Source: Roseospira marina (GTDB lineage: Bacteria > Pseudomonadota > Alphaproteobacteria > Rhodospirillales > Rhodospirillaceae). Taken from it: a stretch of 64,000 nt of DNA. Both the position numbers and the translations under genes were made by a program. Shown piece after piece: positions 54,550-62,109 of this stretch. The notes under the pieces were generated by a model. That model saw nothing but the letters and a program-made list of their open reading frames with translations. It ran no database searches and was not told the origin of the DNA. The DNA lies in assembly GCF_014197855.1 (NCBI RefSeq), contig NZ_JACIGJ010000009.1, forward strand, positions 62,001 through 126,000, written 5' to 3'. Each line of letters opens with the position of its first letter. Position 1 is the stretch's first letter.

Positions 54550-55950
54550 CTAGCCGACCGTGACCCCGATGCCCAGGTCGGCCAGCCGGTCGAAGAACGG
54601 CGGGCAGGTCTTGGACACGCAGCCCGGATCCTGCAGGCGCACGCCCTCGGCCGCGACTCCCAGGACCGCCAGCGCCATGGCGACGCGGTGGTCGTCGTGG
54701 GTGGCCATCACGCCGTGGGTCGGGCGTCCCGGATGGACGGTCAGGCCGTCCGGCCGCTCCTCCACCGTGATCCCCAGGGCCGTCAGGGCGGCGCAAATGA
54801 CGGCGATGCGGTCGCTTTCATGCTTGCGGATATGGGCCACGCCATGGATTGCGATGGGGCCGTCGGCGAACGGCGCGAGGACGGCCAGGGTCAGCGTCGC
54901 GTCGGACAGCGGGCGCATGTCCACGTCGATGCCGCCGGTCAGCCGGCCCCCGGTGGGACCGGCGACGGTGACCGCGTCCGGCCGCCGCGTGACCCGGCAC
55001 CCCATGCGCTCCAGCACATCGATGAAGCGCAGATCCGGCTGGCGGGTGGCGGTGCCCACGTTGGTGACCGTCACCGTGCCGCCGGTCACGGCCGCCAGCG
55101 CGAAGAAATAGGTGGCCGTCGATGCGTCGGCCTCCAGTGTGACGTCGGCCGGCCGATAGCCGCCGGTCTCCACCCGCATCTCGGACAGGTCGGCGTCGGC
55201 TTCCACGACCGCGCCGAACTGCTCCATCATGTCCAGCGTCATGGCCACGTAGTCCCGCTGCACCACGTGATCGTCGATGATGACGTGCACCCCGTTCAGG
55301 GCCATCGGACCGGCCATCAGAACGCCGCTGATGAACTGGCTGGACAAGGCCCCCGATAGCCGCACCGGCCCGCCCAGCAACGAGACGCCGCGTACCGTGA
55401 AGGGCGGCGCGTCCGGGGTCTCCGGGCAGTCGATGTCGGCGCCGAGCTGGCGCAGCGCCAGCAGCAGCGGCGCCATCGGGCGGCCGCGCATCTGCCGGCT
55501 GGCGTCCACGGTGAACGCGCCCGGCCCGCCGGCGGCCAGCAGGCCGGGCAGGAAGCGCGCGGTCGTCCCGGCGGAGCCGATGTATAGCCGAGCCTCCGGG
55601 CGTGGCCGACGCCGACCGAGGCCGTCGATGGTGACCGTGGTGCCGTCCACGCTGGCGCCGGCGCCCAGGCGGCGCAGGCTGTCGAGGCACCAGAAGCTGT
55701 CGTCCGAGCGCAACAGGCCCGTGAGGACGGAGCGCCCCTCGGCCATGCCTGCGCACAGCAGGGCGCGGTTGGTGTAGCTTTTGGAGCCGGGCAGGGCGAT
55801 CTCCGCCGTGATCGGCTGCCGGTGCGGCGCGATGTCGACATGCGGCACCCCGACCAGCGCCGACCAGGGGGACAGGCCGGAGCCCTCTGCTTCCGCCATG
55901 GCCGCGTCCACGCCTTCCGTGGGGCGCCCGCCAATGTCCGCTGTCGTCAT
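54550..55950 (-). CDS. aroA: 3-phosphoshikimate 1-carboxyvinyltransferase (EPSP synthase)
   Basis: Joins phosphoenolpyruvate to shikimate-3-phosphate in the aromatic pathway. The 466-aa protein has an added N-terminal tail of about 45 residues before ITAEIALPGSKSYTNRALL; the PEP and substrate site residues are in YIGSAGTTARFLPGLLA, LSGALSSQFISGVLMAGP, EADASTATYFFALAAV and HDDHRVAMALAVLG. The GSAGTTARF stretch differs from the GNAGTAMRP form of E. coli. Start MTTADIGG at 55950. The gene is followed by the molybdopterin oxidoreductase. Confidence 0.88.
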   Translation of the reverse strand: MTTADIGGRPTEGVDAAMAEAEGSGLSPWSALVGVPHVDIAPHRQPITAEIALPGSKSYTNRALLCAGMAEGRSVLTGLLRSDDSFWCLDSLRRLGAGASVDGTTVTIDGLGRRRPRPEARLYIGSAGTTARFLPGLLAAGGPGAFTVDASRQMRGRPMAPLLLALRQLGADIDCPETPDAPPFTVRGVSLLGGPVRLSGALSSQFISGVLMAGPMALNGVHVIIDDHVVQRDYVAMTLDMMEQFGAVVEADADLSEMRVETGGYRPADVTLEADASTATYFFALAAVTGGTVTVTNVGTATRQPDLRFIDVLERMGCRVTRRPDAVTVAGPTGGRLTGGIDVDMRPLSDATLTLAVLAPFADGPIAIHGVAHIRKHESDRIAVICAALTALGITVEERPDGLTVHPGRPTHGVMATHDDHRVAMALAVLGVAAEGVRLQDPGCVSKTCPPFFDRLADLGIGVTVG

Positions 55951-56071
55951 GGTTTTTCCCGCCTGCGTTCGGTCGGGCGGTCTGGCCGCCGCTGTCTCAA
56001 TCCGGGCCGGAGTGTGGCGGCGCCGCGCGGCGGTGGCAAGCGCGTCATGGTGCGCACCAGGGCCTGGGCCC

Positions 56072-56113
56072 GGGGGCATGCTTACGGGGGCATGCTCAGG
56101 GGGGGCATGCTCA
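56072..56113. repeat. Three copies of a GC-rich 11-bp unit upstream of aroA
   Basis: GGGGGCATGCT begins at 56072, 56086 and 56101, spaced 14-15 bases. Each unit contains the palindrome GCATGC. They lie 120-165 bp upstream of the aroA start and between aroA and the FNR-type gene, so a regulator-binding array is possible. Confidence 0.8.
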
Positions 56114-56148
56114 CAGAGGCGCGCCTGGGGGACCTGGTGCGCCCGGCC

Positions 56149-56877
56149 TCAACTGTCGGCGAGGCGGGTTAGGGCCTCAACGTCGCAGTCGTAGCGGTTC
56201 TGCCCCACTTCGGTGAGGATGCCGGTGCGTCGGAACTCGGCCACGATGCGGCTGGCGGTTTCGGTGGTCACGCCCAGCATCGCACCCATGTCCTCGCGCC
56301 CGAACAGCATGCACTGCTCGCCGCCCTGTCCCTCGCGCAGCAGCAGGAGCAGGCGGGCCACGCGCGCCTTGGCGTTGCCGGTGGACAGCCGGGTGAGCCA
56401 AGCGTCGGCCTGCTGCACCGAGCGTTGCCAGCGCTGCATGAGCTGGGCGTGCATGCGCGGCGTGTTCTCCGACAGGCGGGTGACCACCTCGCGCGGAATG
56501 CGGCAGGTGGCGGTCTGGCGCAGGGCGATGGCGGTGTGCTCGTACTCCAGGCCGAGCAGCGCTTCCAGCCCGGCGGTATCCCCGGCGCGCAGCAGGCGGA
56601 CGATGCGTTGGCCGCCGTCGGCGAGATAGCTGACGAGCTTCACCAGACCGGAGCGGATCGTATAGACGGCCTGCCCCGGGTCGCCGACGTGGTAGAGCGC
56701 CGTGCCGACCTCGAAATCGATCTCGTCGATGGGCAGGTGGATCAGCGCGAAGTCCTGCTCCCGCAAATCCGCGAACAGCGCGGTTTCACGGATCCCACAC
56801 CCAAGACATTCCGCCTGACCGCGCCAAGCCGCTTCGATCGCTTTCCCACGCACCAGAGACTCCCGTCCGTCCGACAT
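56149..56877 (-). CDS. CRP/FNR-family transcription regulator, FNR-like
   Basis: A 242-aa regulator with a cyclic-nucleotide-type beta barrel and HTH. Cys24 and Cys27 (AECLGCGIRETALF) and Cys125 (TATCRIPREVVTRL, equal to FNR Cys122) are placed as in FNR, but the third N-terminal Cys of E. coli FNR is missing. The recognition helix MGAMLGVTTETASRIVAEF carries E-xx-SR, the FNR residues that read TTGAT half-sites. It probably senses oxygen or redox state. The start at 56877 was chosen for alignment; the frame stays open to 57018 through in-frame repeats, so a longer N-terminus cannot be excluded. Confidence 0.88.
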   Translation of the reverse strand: MSDGRESLVRGKAIEAAWRGQAECLGCGIRETALFADLREQDFALIHLPIDEIDFEVGTALYHVGDPGQAVYTIRSGLVKLVSYLADGGQRIVRLLRAGDTAGLEALLGLEYEHTAIALRQTATCRIPREVVTRLSENTPRMHAQLMQRWQRSVQQADAWLTRLSTGNAKARVARLLLLLREGQGGEQCMLFGREDMGAMLGVTTETASRIVAEFRRTGILTEVGQNRYDCDVEALTRLADS

Positions 56878-56909
56878 CGCGTTCGCCCCAAGACACGCGC
56901 CCTGTACGT

Positions 56910-56967
56910 GGGGCCCCATAAATTGGGGCCCCATAAATTGGGCCCCATGAGTCGGGTCCCAAGAGTT
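56910..56967. repeat. Tandem GGGGCCCCATAAATT-type repeat
   Basis: GGGGCCCCATAAATT occurs exactly at 56910-56924 and 56925-56939, followed by two diverged 14-base versions (GGGCCCCATGAGTC, GGGTCCCAAGAGTT) up to 56967. The core GGGGCCCC is self-complementary. They lie 33-90 bp upstream of the chosen FNR-type start, where a promoter would be expected, and read in frame as QFMGP repeats if translation began earlier. Confidence 0.85.
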
Positions 56968-57122
56968 GGGCAGGGCGAGACGGATCGGAGGACCAACCGC
57001 CTGTCCGCAATGGTTCAACGTGAAAGACTAGCGCAGGACGCAATCAGCGTCCAACCATCGCGGGGGCATAGGTGTGGGGACCGGACGGGGCTCGGATGGA
57101 GGGCAGGCGGGGCTGGGCCAGC

Positions 57123-57221
57123 CTATCCGATCAGGGCATGGCCCAGGATCGACCACAGAATCAGCATGACGAAAAGGGCGGAGAGGGCGAGGCCCTCGCG
57201 GATCATGGCGGTCAGGGACAT
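57123..57221 (-). CDS. 32-residue single-pass membrane protein
   Basis: A short gene: MSLTAMIREGLALSALFVML at the start, then ILWSILGHALIG and stop. Residues about 10-29 form one hydrophobic helix. GGAAGA lies 8 nt before the ATG. It is encoded between a solute-binding protein gene and the FNR-type regulator on the same strand, behind an inverted repeat that looks like an operator. It resembles small respiratory-complex or stress peptides in size only; no family was recognised. Confidence 0.6.
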   Translation of the reverse strand: MSLTAMIREGLALSALFVMLILWSILGHALIG

Positions 57222-57265
57222 GGTGCTGTCTTCCGCTCGGCGGCACGCCCCATGCGTTCCGCTTT

Positions 57266-57300
57266 CGTTCTCTGAAGCGGAAGAGAACACAAAGAGAACG
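57266..57300 (-). promoter_or_regulatory. Inverted repeat and possible promoter before the 32-aa gene
   Basis: CGTTCTCT (57266-57273) and AGAGAACG (57293-57300) are perfect 8-bp complements, with a further AGAGAAC at 57282-57288 between them. On the minus strand TTGACG (57309-57304) could be a -35 box, with a poor -10 (TCTCTT, 57286-57281) inside the repeat. An operator for a regulated promoter is likely; the factor is unknown. Confidence 0.45.
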
Positions 57301-57338
57301 ATGCGTCAAGCCGTGCGGATGGACGCGGGATGGCCCGC

Positions 57339-58103
57339 TCAGCGGCCGAGATAGCCCGCCACGATATCCTCCAGGGTGCCGTCCGCGCGTGCGGACTCGA
57401 TCGCCGCGTCGATGCGCGCCATGGTGTCGGCATCAACCGAGGCCTTGCTCAGCAGCAGGTGCACGGGCGTTTCCAGCACCGTCAGGCCATGCACCGCCAC
57501 TTTATCGCCGATGCCGAGGTCCCGGGCCGAGCGCACGTCGGCCACCGGATCGCCCAACGTGGCGTCGAACCGCCCTCGCGACAGCATGACCAGCATGGTC
57601 CGGCCGTGGTCGACCACGTGGAACCCGGTGTTGAGCGCCGGATCGGCGCGCAGGGCCTCGACGGTCTCCCCATAGTAATAGTCGTTCCACAGGCCGATGA
57701 CCTTACCGTCCCGCAGCATCGCCTCAAGGGAGTCGGCGCCCCGGATCCCGGCATCGTCGGCGCGCACCATCAGGCCGACCGTTTCGTGCCGGTACGGGGC
57801 GCTGTAGTGCGCGTAGGCCGCGCGCTCATCGGTGTATGCGGCAGCCATCGCCCCGTCCACCGCGCCGATCTCGATGCTCATGAGCAGGCGCGCCCAGGGC
57901 ACGGTCTTGAACGTGACGGTGCAGCCGGCGCGGTCCATGATGGTCGTGACGAGGTCGATGTCCAGGCCCTTGGGTCCGTCCTCCCCCTCCATCTGATAGG
58001 GCGCCCAAGGCTCCCAGCCGATCGTCAAGGCGCACGCCCGGACGGCGCCCGATCCGACGGTCAGGGCCACGGTCAGGCATGAGACGGCAACACACCACCG
58101 CAT
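57339..58103 (-). CDS. Periplasmic solute-binding protein (family 3-like)
   Basis: A 254-aa exported protein with signal MRWCVAVSCLTVALTVGSGA and mature start near CALTIGWEPWAPYQMEGEDG. The PBP fold is shown by KGLDIDLVTTIMDRAGCTVT, VDGAMAAAYTDERAAYAHYS and TLGDPVADVRSARDLGIG. It binds a small polar molecule, perhaps an amino acid; no ABC permease or ATPase adjoins it, so it may be an orphan receptor. AGAGGGGGA precedes the ATG at 58103. Confidence 0.84.
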   Translation of the reverse strand: MRWCVAVSCLTVALTVGSGAVRACALTIGWEPWAPYQMEGEDGPKGLDIDLVTTIMDRAGCTVTFKTVPWARLLMSIEIGAVDGAMAAAYTDERAAYAHYSAPYRHETVGLMVRADDAGIRGADSLEAMLRDGKVIGLWNDYYYGETVEALRADPALNTGFHVVDHGRTMLVMLSRGRFDATLGDPVADVRSARDLGIGDKVAVHGLTVLETPVHLLLSKASVDADTMARIDAAIESARADGTLEDIVAGYLGR

Positions 58104-58279
58104 GACATCATCCCCCTCTGTGTCTGGCGTCTCCCTTGGAACGGGGCTCTTGGCGCGGCCCTTTTTGTCACGGGGCCGATGATGACACGCCGACCTATGG
58201 CGCGCTACAGTCTCCCCCTCCACATCTCCACCCCACTATTTTTATTTTACCTCCACGTCACGGCAGGGAACGCGAGTCC

Positions 58280-59395
58280 ATGAGCGGGGTCATTCATCTG
58301 GGCGGACCGGCGACCGACGCCATCGAAACCCTTGGCACCGAGGGCGTGCGCCCGCCCGATCCGGCCGACGCCGCCACGGCACGGCGCATCGACGAGATCA
58401 TGGCCGAGATGGACGGCATGGATCCGGACCGGTTCGCGGTTGGGCCGTCGCGGCTGGCCGCCGACTACAGCGACCGGGTGCTCGCGCACGTCACCGCCTC
58501 GGAGCTGGACGGGGTGCACGACAAGCTGGTCGAGCTGCAACTGCTCTACAAAGGCCTCGGCGCAGACCGGCTGCGCAAGGACAACCACGGCCTGCTCGGC
58601 AAGATGATGTTCAGCTTCCAGAAGGAGCTGGAGCAGTTCCGCCAACGCTTCGAGACCGCCAAGACGACCGTCGACCGGGTCGTGGCGCAGTTGGAGAAGG
58701 ACCAGCGGGAAAGCGCCATCGCCATCCAGACCCTGGCCACCATGGGCACCGAGGTCACGGGCGCGTTCCGCGAGCTGGCTCTGCACGTCGAGGCCGGCCA
58801 GCGCAAGCTGGAGGACTGGCGCGCGCAGGGGCCGGCCAATGCCGGCACGCCCGATGCGTCGGGCAGCGAGACCGACCAGCTCATGGACGCCATGAAGCAG
58901 CGGGAGTGGCAGGAGCGCCTGGACCACTGGGACCGGGTGGTGACCAACCTGACCAAAACGCGCTCGATTATGGGAACGACCATCCCGACCGTTTATCAGA
59001 CCCTGAAAATGGAACGGGTGGTGATGGAGGAACTGGGCACCGCCCTGACCCAGTTCATACCGGCGATCCGCCAGCAGATCGCGTTGTTCGTCCAGCAGGC
59101 CCGCCAAGGCCGCCGCCTGGAGAACCTCAAGGCGACGCGGGAGATGACCGACGAGATTCTGCGGCAGGTGGCCGGCCAGTTGGAGGAGAACGCCGACCTG
59201 CTGAACGAACAGATGCGCGAGGGCGGGGTCTCGACCGACGTGCTGCTGACCATGATGGACAGCGTGGCGGGCTCGATCGAGCGCCTGGACCAGCAGGCCC
59301 GCGAGGCGATGGACTACCGCCGCGAAAGCCGCGCCAAGCTGGAGGACGCGACCCGCGCGTTCGCGGACCGGGTCGCCAAGGTGGCCACCCGGTAA
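58280..59395 (+). CDS. TelA-family toxic anion resistance protein
   Basis: A 371-aa soluble, mostly helical protein of the TelA (PF05816-type) family, linked to tellurite and other stress tolerance. Typical segments are VELQLLYKGLGADRLRKDNH, FSFQKELEQFRQRFETAKTT, and TTIPTVYQTLKMERVVMEEL, with coiled coil toward the C-terminus. The start at 58280 fits; the frame is open to 58136. Its usual XpaC partner is represented by a distant gene at 30983-32188. It converges on urtE with a 26-bp gap. Confidence 0.86.
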   Translation: MSGVIHLGGPATDAIETLGTEGVRPPDPADAATARRIDEIMAEMDGMDPDRFAVGPSRLAADYSDRVLAHVTASELDGVHDKLVELQLLYKGLGADRLRKDNHGLLGKMMFSFQKELEQFRQRFETAKTTVDRVVAQLEKDQRESAIAIQTLATMGTEVTGAFRELALHVEAGQRKLEDWRAQGPANAGTPDASGSETDQLMDAMKQREWQERLDHWDRVVTNLTKTRSIMGTTIPTVYQTLKMERVVMEELGTALTQFIPAIRQQIALFVQQARQGRRLENLKATREMTDEILRQVAGQLEENADLLNEQMREGGVSTDVLLTMMDSVAGSIERLDQQAREAMDYRRESRAKLEDATRAFADRVAKVATR

Positions 59396-59421
59396 GACGC
59401 GCCGGATTGGGCCGCACCCCG

Positions 59422-60120
59422 TTACGCGATCCAGAACACCTGGGCGGCCTCGTCCTTGGAGATCGACGCCTTGTCGTGGCGGGCGGTGATGCGGCCGCGC
59501 TCCATGAACACCAGCTCGTCGGCGAGGTCATAGGCGAAGTCCAGGTACTGCTCGACCAGAACAATGGCCATGGTGCCGCGATCGCGCAGCAGGGCGATGA
59601 CCCGGCCGATCTGCTGGATGATGTTCGGCTGGATGCCCTCGGTCGGCTCGTCGAGCAGCAGGAGCTTGGGCTTCAGGATCAGCGCGCGGGCGATCGCCAG
59701 TTGCTGCTGCTGCCCGCCGGAGAGGTCGCCGCCCCGGCGGTGCAGGAAGTCCTTCAGGATCGGAAACAGGTCGAAGATCTCGTCCGGGATGACCCGCTCG
59801 GCGCGGGGCAGGCAGGCGAAGCCGGTCTCCAGGTTCTCCTTGACCGTCAGAAGCGGAAAGATCATGCGCCCCTGGGGGACGACCCCGACCCCCTTCTTCG
59901 CGAGGTCATGGGCGCTGGCGCGACCTACATCCTCCCCGTCGAGCATGAGGGTGCCGCCGGAGCGTGGATGGCTCCCGCTGATGGCCTTCAGCAGCGAGGT
60001 CTTGCCCACCCCATTGGTGCCCATAACACAGGTCACCGTGCCCGCCGCGGCCGTGAGATCAACATCATACAGGATCTGCGAGCCGCCGTAGTGCAGCGAG
60101 AGATTGCGGACATCCAGCAT
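59422..60120 (-). CDS. urtE: Urea ABC transporter ATP-binding subunit UrtE
   Basis: A 232-aa ABC ATPase. Walker A is VMGTNGVGKTSLLKA, the signature GGDLSGGQQQQLAIARAL, and Walker B KLLLLDEPTEGIQPNIIQQI, the last being typical of UrtE rather than LivF. It powers uptake of urea at low nitrogen. Last gene of the urtB-C-D-E series. Confidence 0.94.
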   Translation of the reverse strand: MLDVRNLSLHYGGSQILYDVDLTAAAGTVTCVMGTNGVGKTSLLKAISGSHPRSGGTLMLDGEDVGRASAHDLAKKGVGVVPQGRMIFPLLTVKENLETGFACLPRAERVIPDEIFDLFPILKDFLHRRGGDLSGGQQQQLAIARALILKPKLLLLDEPTEGIQPNIIQQIGRVIALLRDRGTMAIVLVEQYLDFAYDLADELVFMERGRITARHDKASISKDEAAQVFWIA

Positions 60121-60136
60121 GGCGGATCGGGCTCCT

Positions 60137-60880
60137 TCAGCGTCCCAGGTAGACGTCGATGACGTCCTGATTGCGGGTGACGTGGTCGAGGGAGCCTTCC
60201 GCGAGCACCGACCCTTCGTGGAAGACCGTCACCTTGCAGTCCAGGCGGCGCACGAACTCCATGTCGTGCTCGACCACCACCACGGCCCGGGTCTTGGCGG
60301 CCTCCCTTAGCAGGTCGGCGGTGTGCTCGCGCTCGCCCAAGGTCATGCCCGCCGCCGGCTCGTCGACCAGCAGCAGCTTGGGGTCCTGCGCCAAAAGCAT
60401 GCCGATCTCCAGCCACTGCTTCTGGCCGTGGGACAGCTCGCCCGCCTTGCGCCGGATCTGCTCGGCCAGGCCGATTTCACCGGCCAGGTCCTCGACCCGT
60501 GCGACGTCCCGGCGTTTCGGGGTGTAGAACAGAACGGCCAGCGGCGCGCGGGTGTTCTTGAGCGCCATCAGCAGGTTCGCGAACACCGTCTGATCCTCGA
60601 ACACCGTCGGACGCTGGAATTTGCGGCCGATGCCGGCGCGGGCGATCCTGGCCTCGTTCATGCCGATCAGATTGCGGCTGACTTCGCCCCACAGAACCTG
60701 CCCTTCGTCGGGCTTGGTCTTGCCGGTGACGATGTCCATGAACGTCGTCTTGCCCGCGCCGTTCGGCCCGATGATCGCCCGCAGTTCGGCCGGCCCGATG
60801 GAAAAGGACAACCGGTTGATCGCCTTGAAGCCGTCGAAGGTGACGGAGATGGCGGCGACTTCCAGCAGGGCGCCGTTCAT
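60137..60880 (-). CDS. urtD: Urea ABC transporter ATP-binding subunit UrtD
   Basis: A 247-aa ABC ATPase. Walker A IIGPNGAGKTTFMDIVTGKT, signature KAGELSHGQKQWLEIGMLLA and Walker B LLLVDEPAAGMTLGERE are present; the KTKPDEGQVLWG and SHGQKQWLEIG phrases mark UrtD. It overlaps urtC by 4 bp and precedes urtE by 16 bp. Confidence 0.94.
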   Translation of the reverse strand: MNGALLEVAAISVTFDGFKAINRLSFSIGPAELRAIIGPNGAGKTTFMDIVTGKTKPDEGQVLWGEVSRNLIGMNEARIARAGIGRKFQRPTVFEDQTVFANLLMALKNTRAPLAVLFYTPKRRDVARVEDLAGEIGLAEQIRRKAGELSHGQKQWLEIGMLLAQDPKLLLVDEPAAGMTLGEREHTADLLREAAKTRAVVVVEHDMEFVRRLDCKVTVFHEGSVLAEGSLDHVTRNQDVIDVYLGR

Positions 60881-62106
60881 TGCTCGGCCTCCTTTTCACG
60901 CAAGGCGCCCGTGTCGGGGCCGAGGGCGGCGCCATGGCGGTTCGGCGACAGGCGGTGGCTGACGAGGTCCACGAGGCCGCCGAGGCCCTTGGGCGCGAAC
61001 AGCGTCACCAGCACGAAGGAGAACCCGAGACCCACCTGCCACCAGTCGACCCATTTGACGGTGTAAAAGCCGAGGGGGAGGTCCGGGGCCTGACCACCGG
61101 TGAACCATGTGGACAGCAGCGAGACCACGCAGGCCCCGATCACCGCGCCGTACAGGCGCCCGCGCCCACCGATGGCCACCCAGACCGCGAGATAGATCGA
61201 GGCGATGGGCGCGATTTCGGCCGGGTTGATGATGCCCGCCTGCGGGTAATAGAGCGCGCCGCCCAGGGCCGCGATCACCGCCGTCAGGACGAAGACGAAC
61301 AGCTTGAAGCCTTCGACCGGGTAGCCGAGGAACCGCACCCGGGCCTCGTCGTCGCGAATGCCGCGAATGACGGATCCGAACGTGCCGGAGACGACGAAGG
61401 CGGCGACGACATAGGTCAGCAGCAGGGCCAGGGCCGAGGCCCAGAAGAACCAGATGGAGACGGTGGCCTGCGGGATGGCGTCGGCGCCGGGCAGGTTCTG
61501 CAAACCGGACAGCCCGTTGTTGCCGCGCAGACCGCTGTCGTTCTGGAACAGGTACAGCGACAGCGCCAGCGTCATCGCCTGGGTCAGGATCGACAGATAG
61601 ACGCCGGTGACGCGGGAGCGGAAGGCCAGCCACCCGAACACCAGAGCCAGCAGCCCCGGCACCAGCACCACCAGCGCCATCTGCGCCCAAAAGCTATGGG
61701 CGAACATCCACACCATGGGCAGGTCGGCGGCGCCGACGACGCCGAAGATCTGGCCGGCGATGGCGTCGGAGATCTCCCCCGGGGTCGGGGGCAGGGGGGC
61801 GGCGGCCAGACTGTCGAGAACGATCAACTCGGTGCGCGCGTACATCAGCCACATCCCGATCATGTAGCCGCCCAGCCCGAAGAAGGCGAAATGGCCGAGG
61901 GACAGAATGCCGGTGTAGCCCCAGACCAGATCCATGGCGATGGCCACCAGGGCGAGGCACGCCGTCTTGCCCAGGGTTTTGATGAAGGAGGTCGAGAGCG
62001 CGCCGATCCCATAGGCCTCCGACAGCACGGTGACGCCCAAGGTGAAGACCACCAGCACGGCGAGGAAGACCGGCAGCGACGGGGTGGTTCGGAATAGAGT
62101 GCGCAT
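60877..62106 (-). CDS. urtC: Urea ABC transporter permease UrtC
   Basis: A 409-aa inner-membrane permease with about ten helices, beginning LPVFLAVLVVFTLGVTVLSE. DLVWGYTGILSLGHFAFFGL is the conserved LivM-type coupling region, and RVTGVYLSILTQAMTLALSL and GIRDDEARVRFLGYPVEGFK are typical of UrtC. A loop rich in Pro near residue 105 is longer than usual. Three bases separate it from urtB. Confidence 0.94.
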   Translation of the reverse strand: MRTLFRTTPSLPVFLAVLVVFTLGVTVLSEAYGIGALSTSFIKTLGKTACLALVAIAMDLVWGYTGILSLGHFAFFGLGGYMIGMWLMYARTELIVLDSLAAAPLPPTPGEISDAIAGQIFGVVGAADLPMVWMFAHSFWAQMALVVLVPGLLALVFGWLAFRSRVTGVYLSILTQAMTLALSLYLFQNDSGLRGNNGLSGLQNLPGADAIPQATVSIWFFWASALALLLTYVVAAFVVSGTFGSVIRGIRDDEARVRFLGYPVEGFKLFVFVLTAVIAALGGALYYPQAGIINPAEIAPIASIYLAVWVAIGGRGRLYGAVIGACVVSLLSTWFTGGQAPDLPLGFYTVKWVDWWQVGLGFSFVLVTLFAPKGLGGLVDLVSHRLSPNRHGAALGPDTGALREKEAEQ

Positions 62107-62109
62107 GGC

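Noticed and set aside
56072-56113. CRISPR-like regularly spaced repeats
   Set aside because: Units are only 11 bp with 3-4 bp between them, far too short for a CRISPR array, and no cas gene is near.
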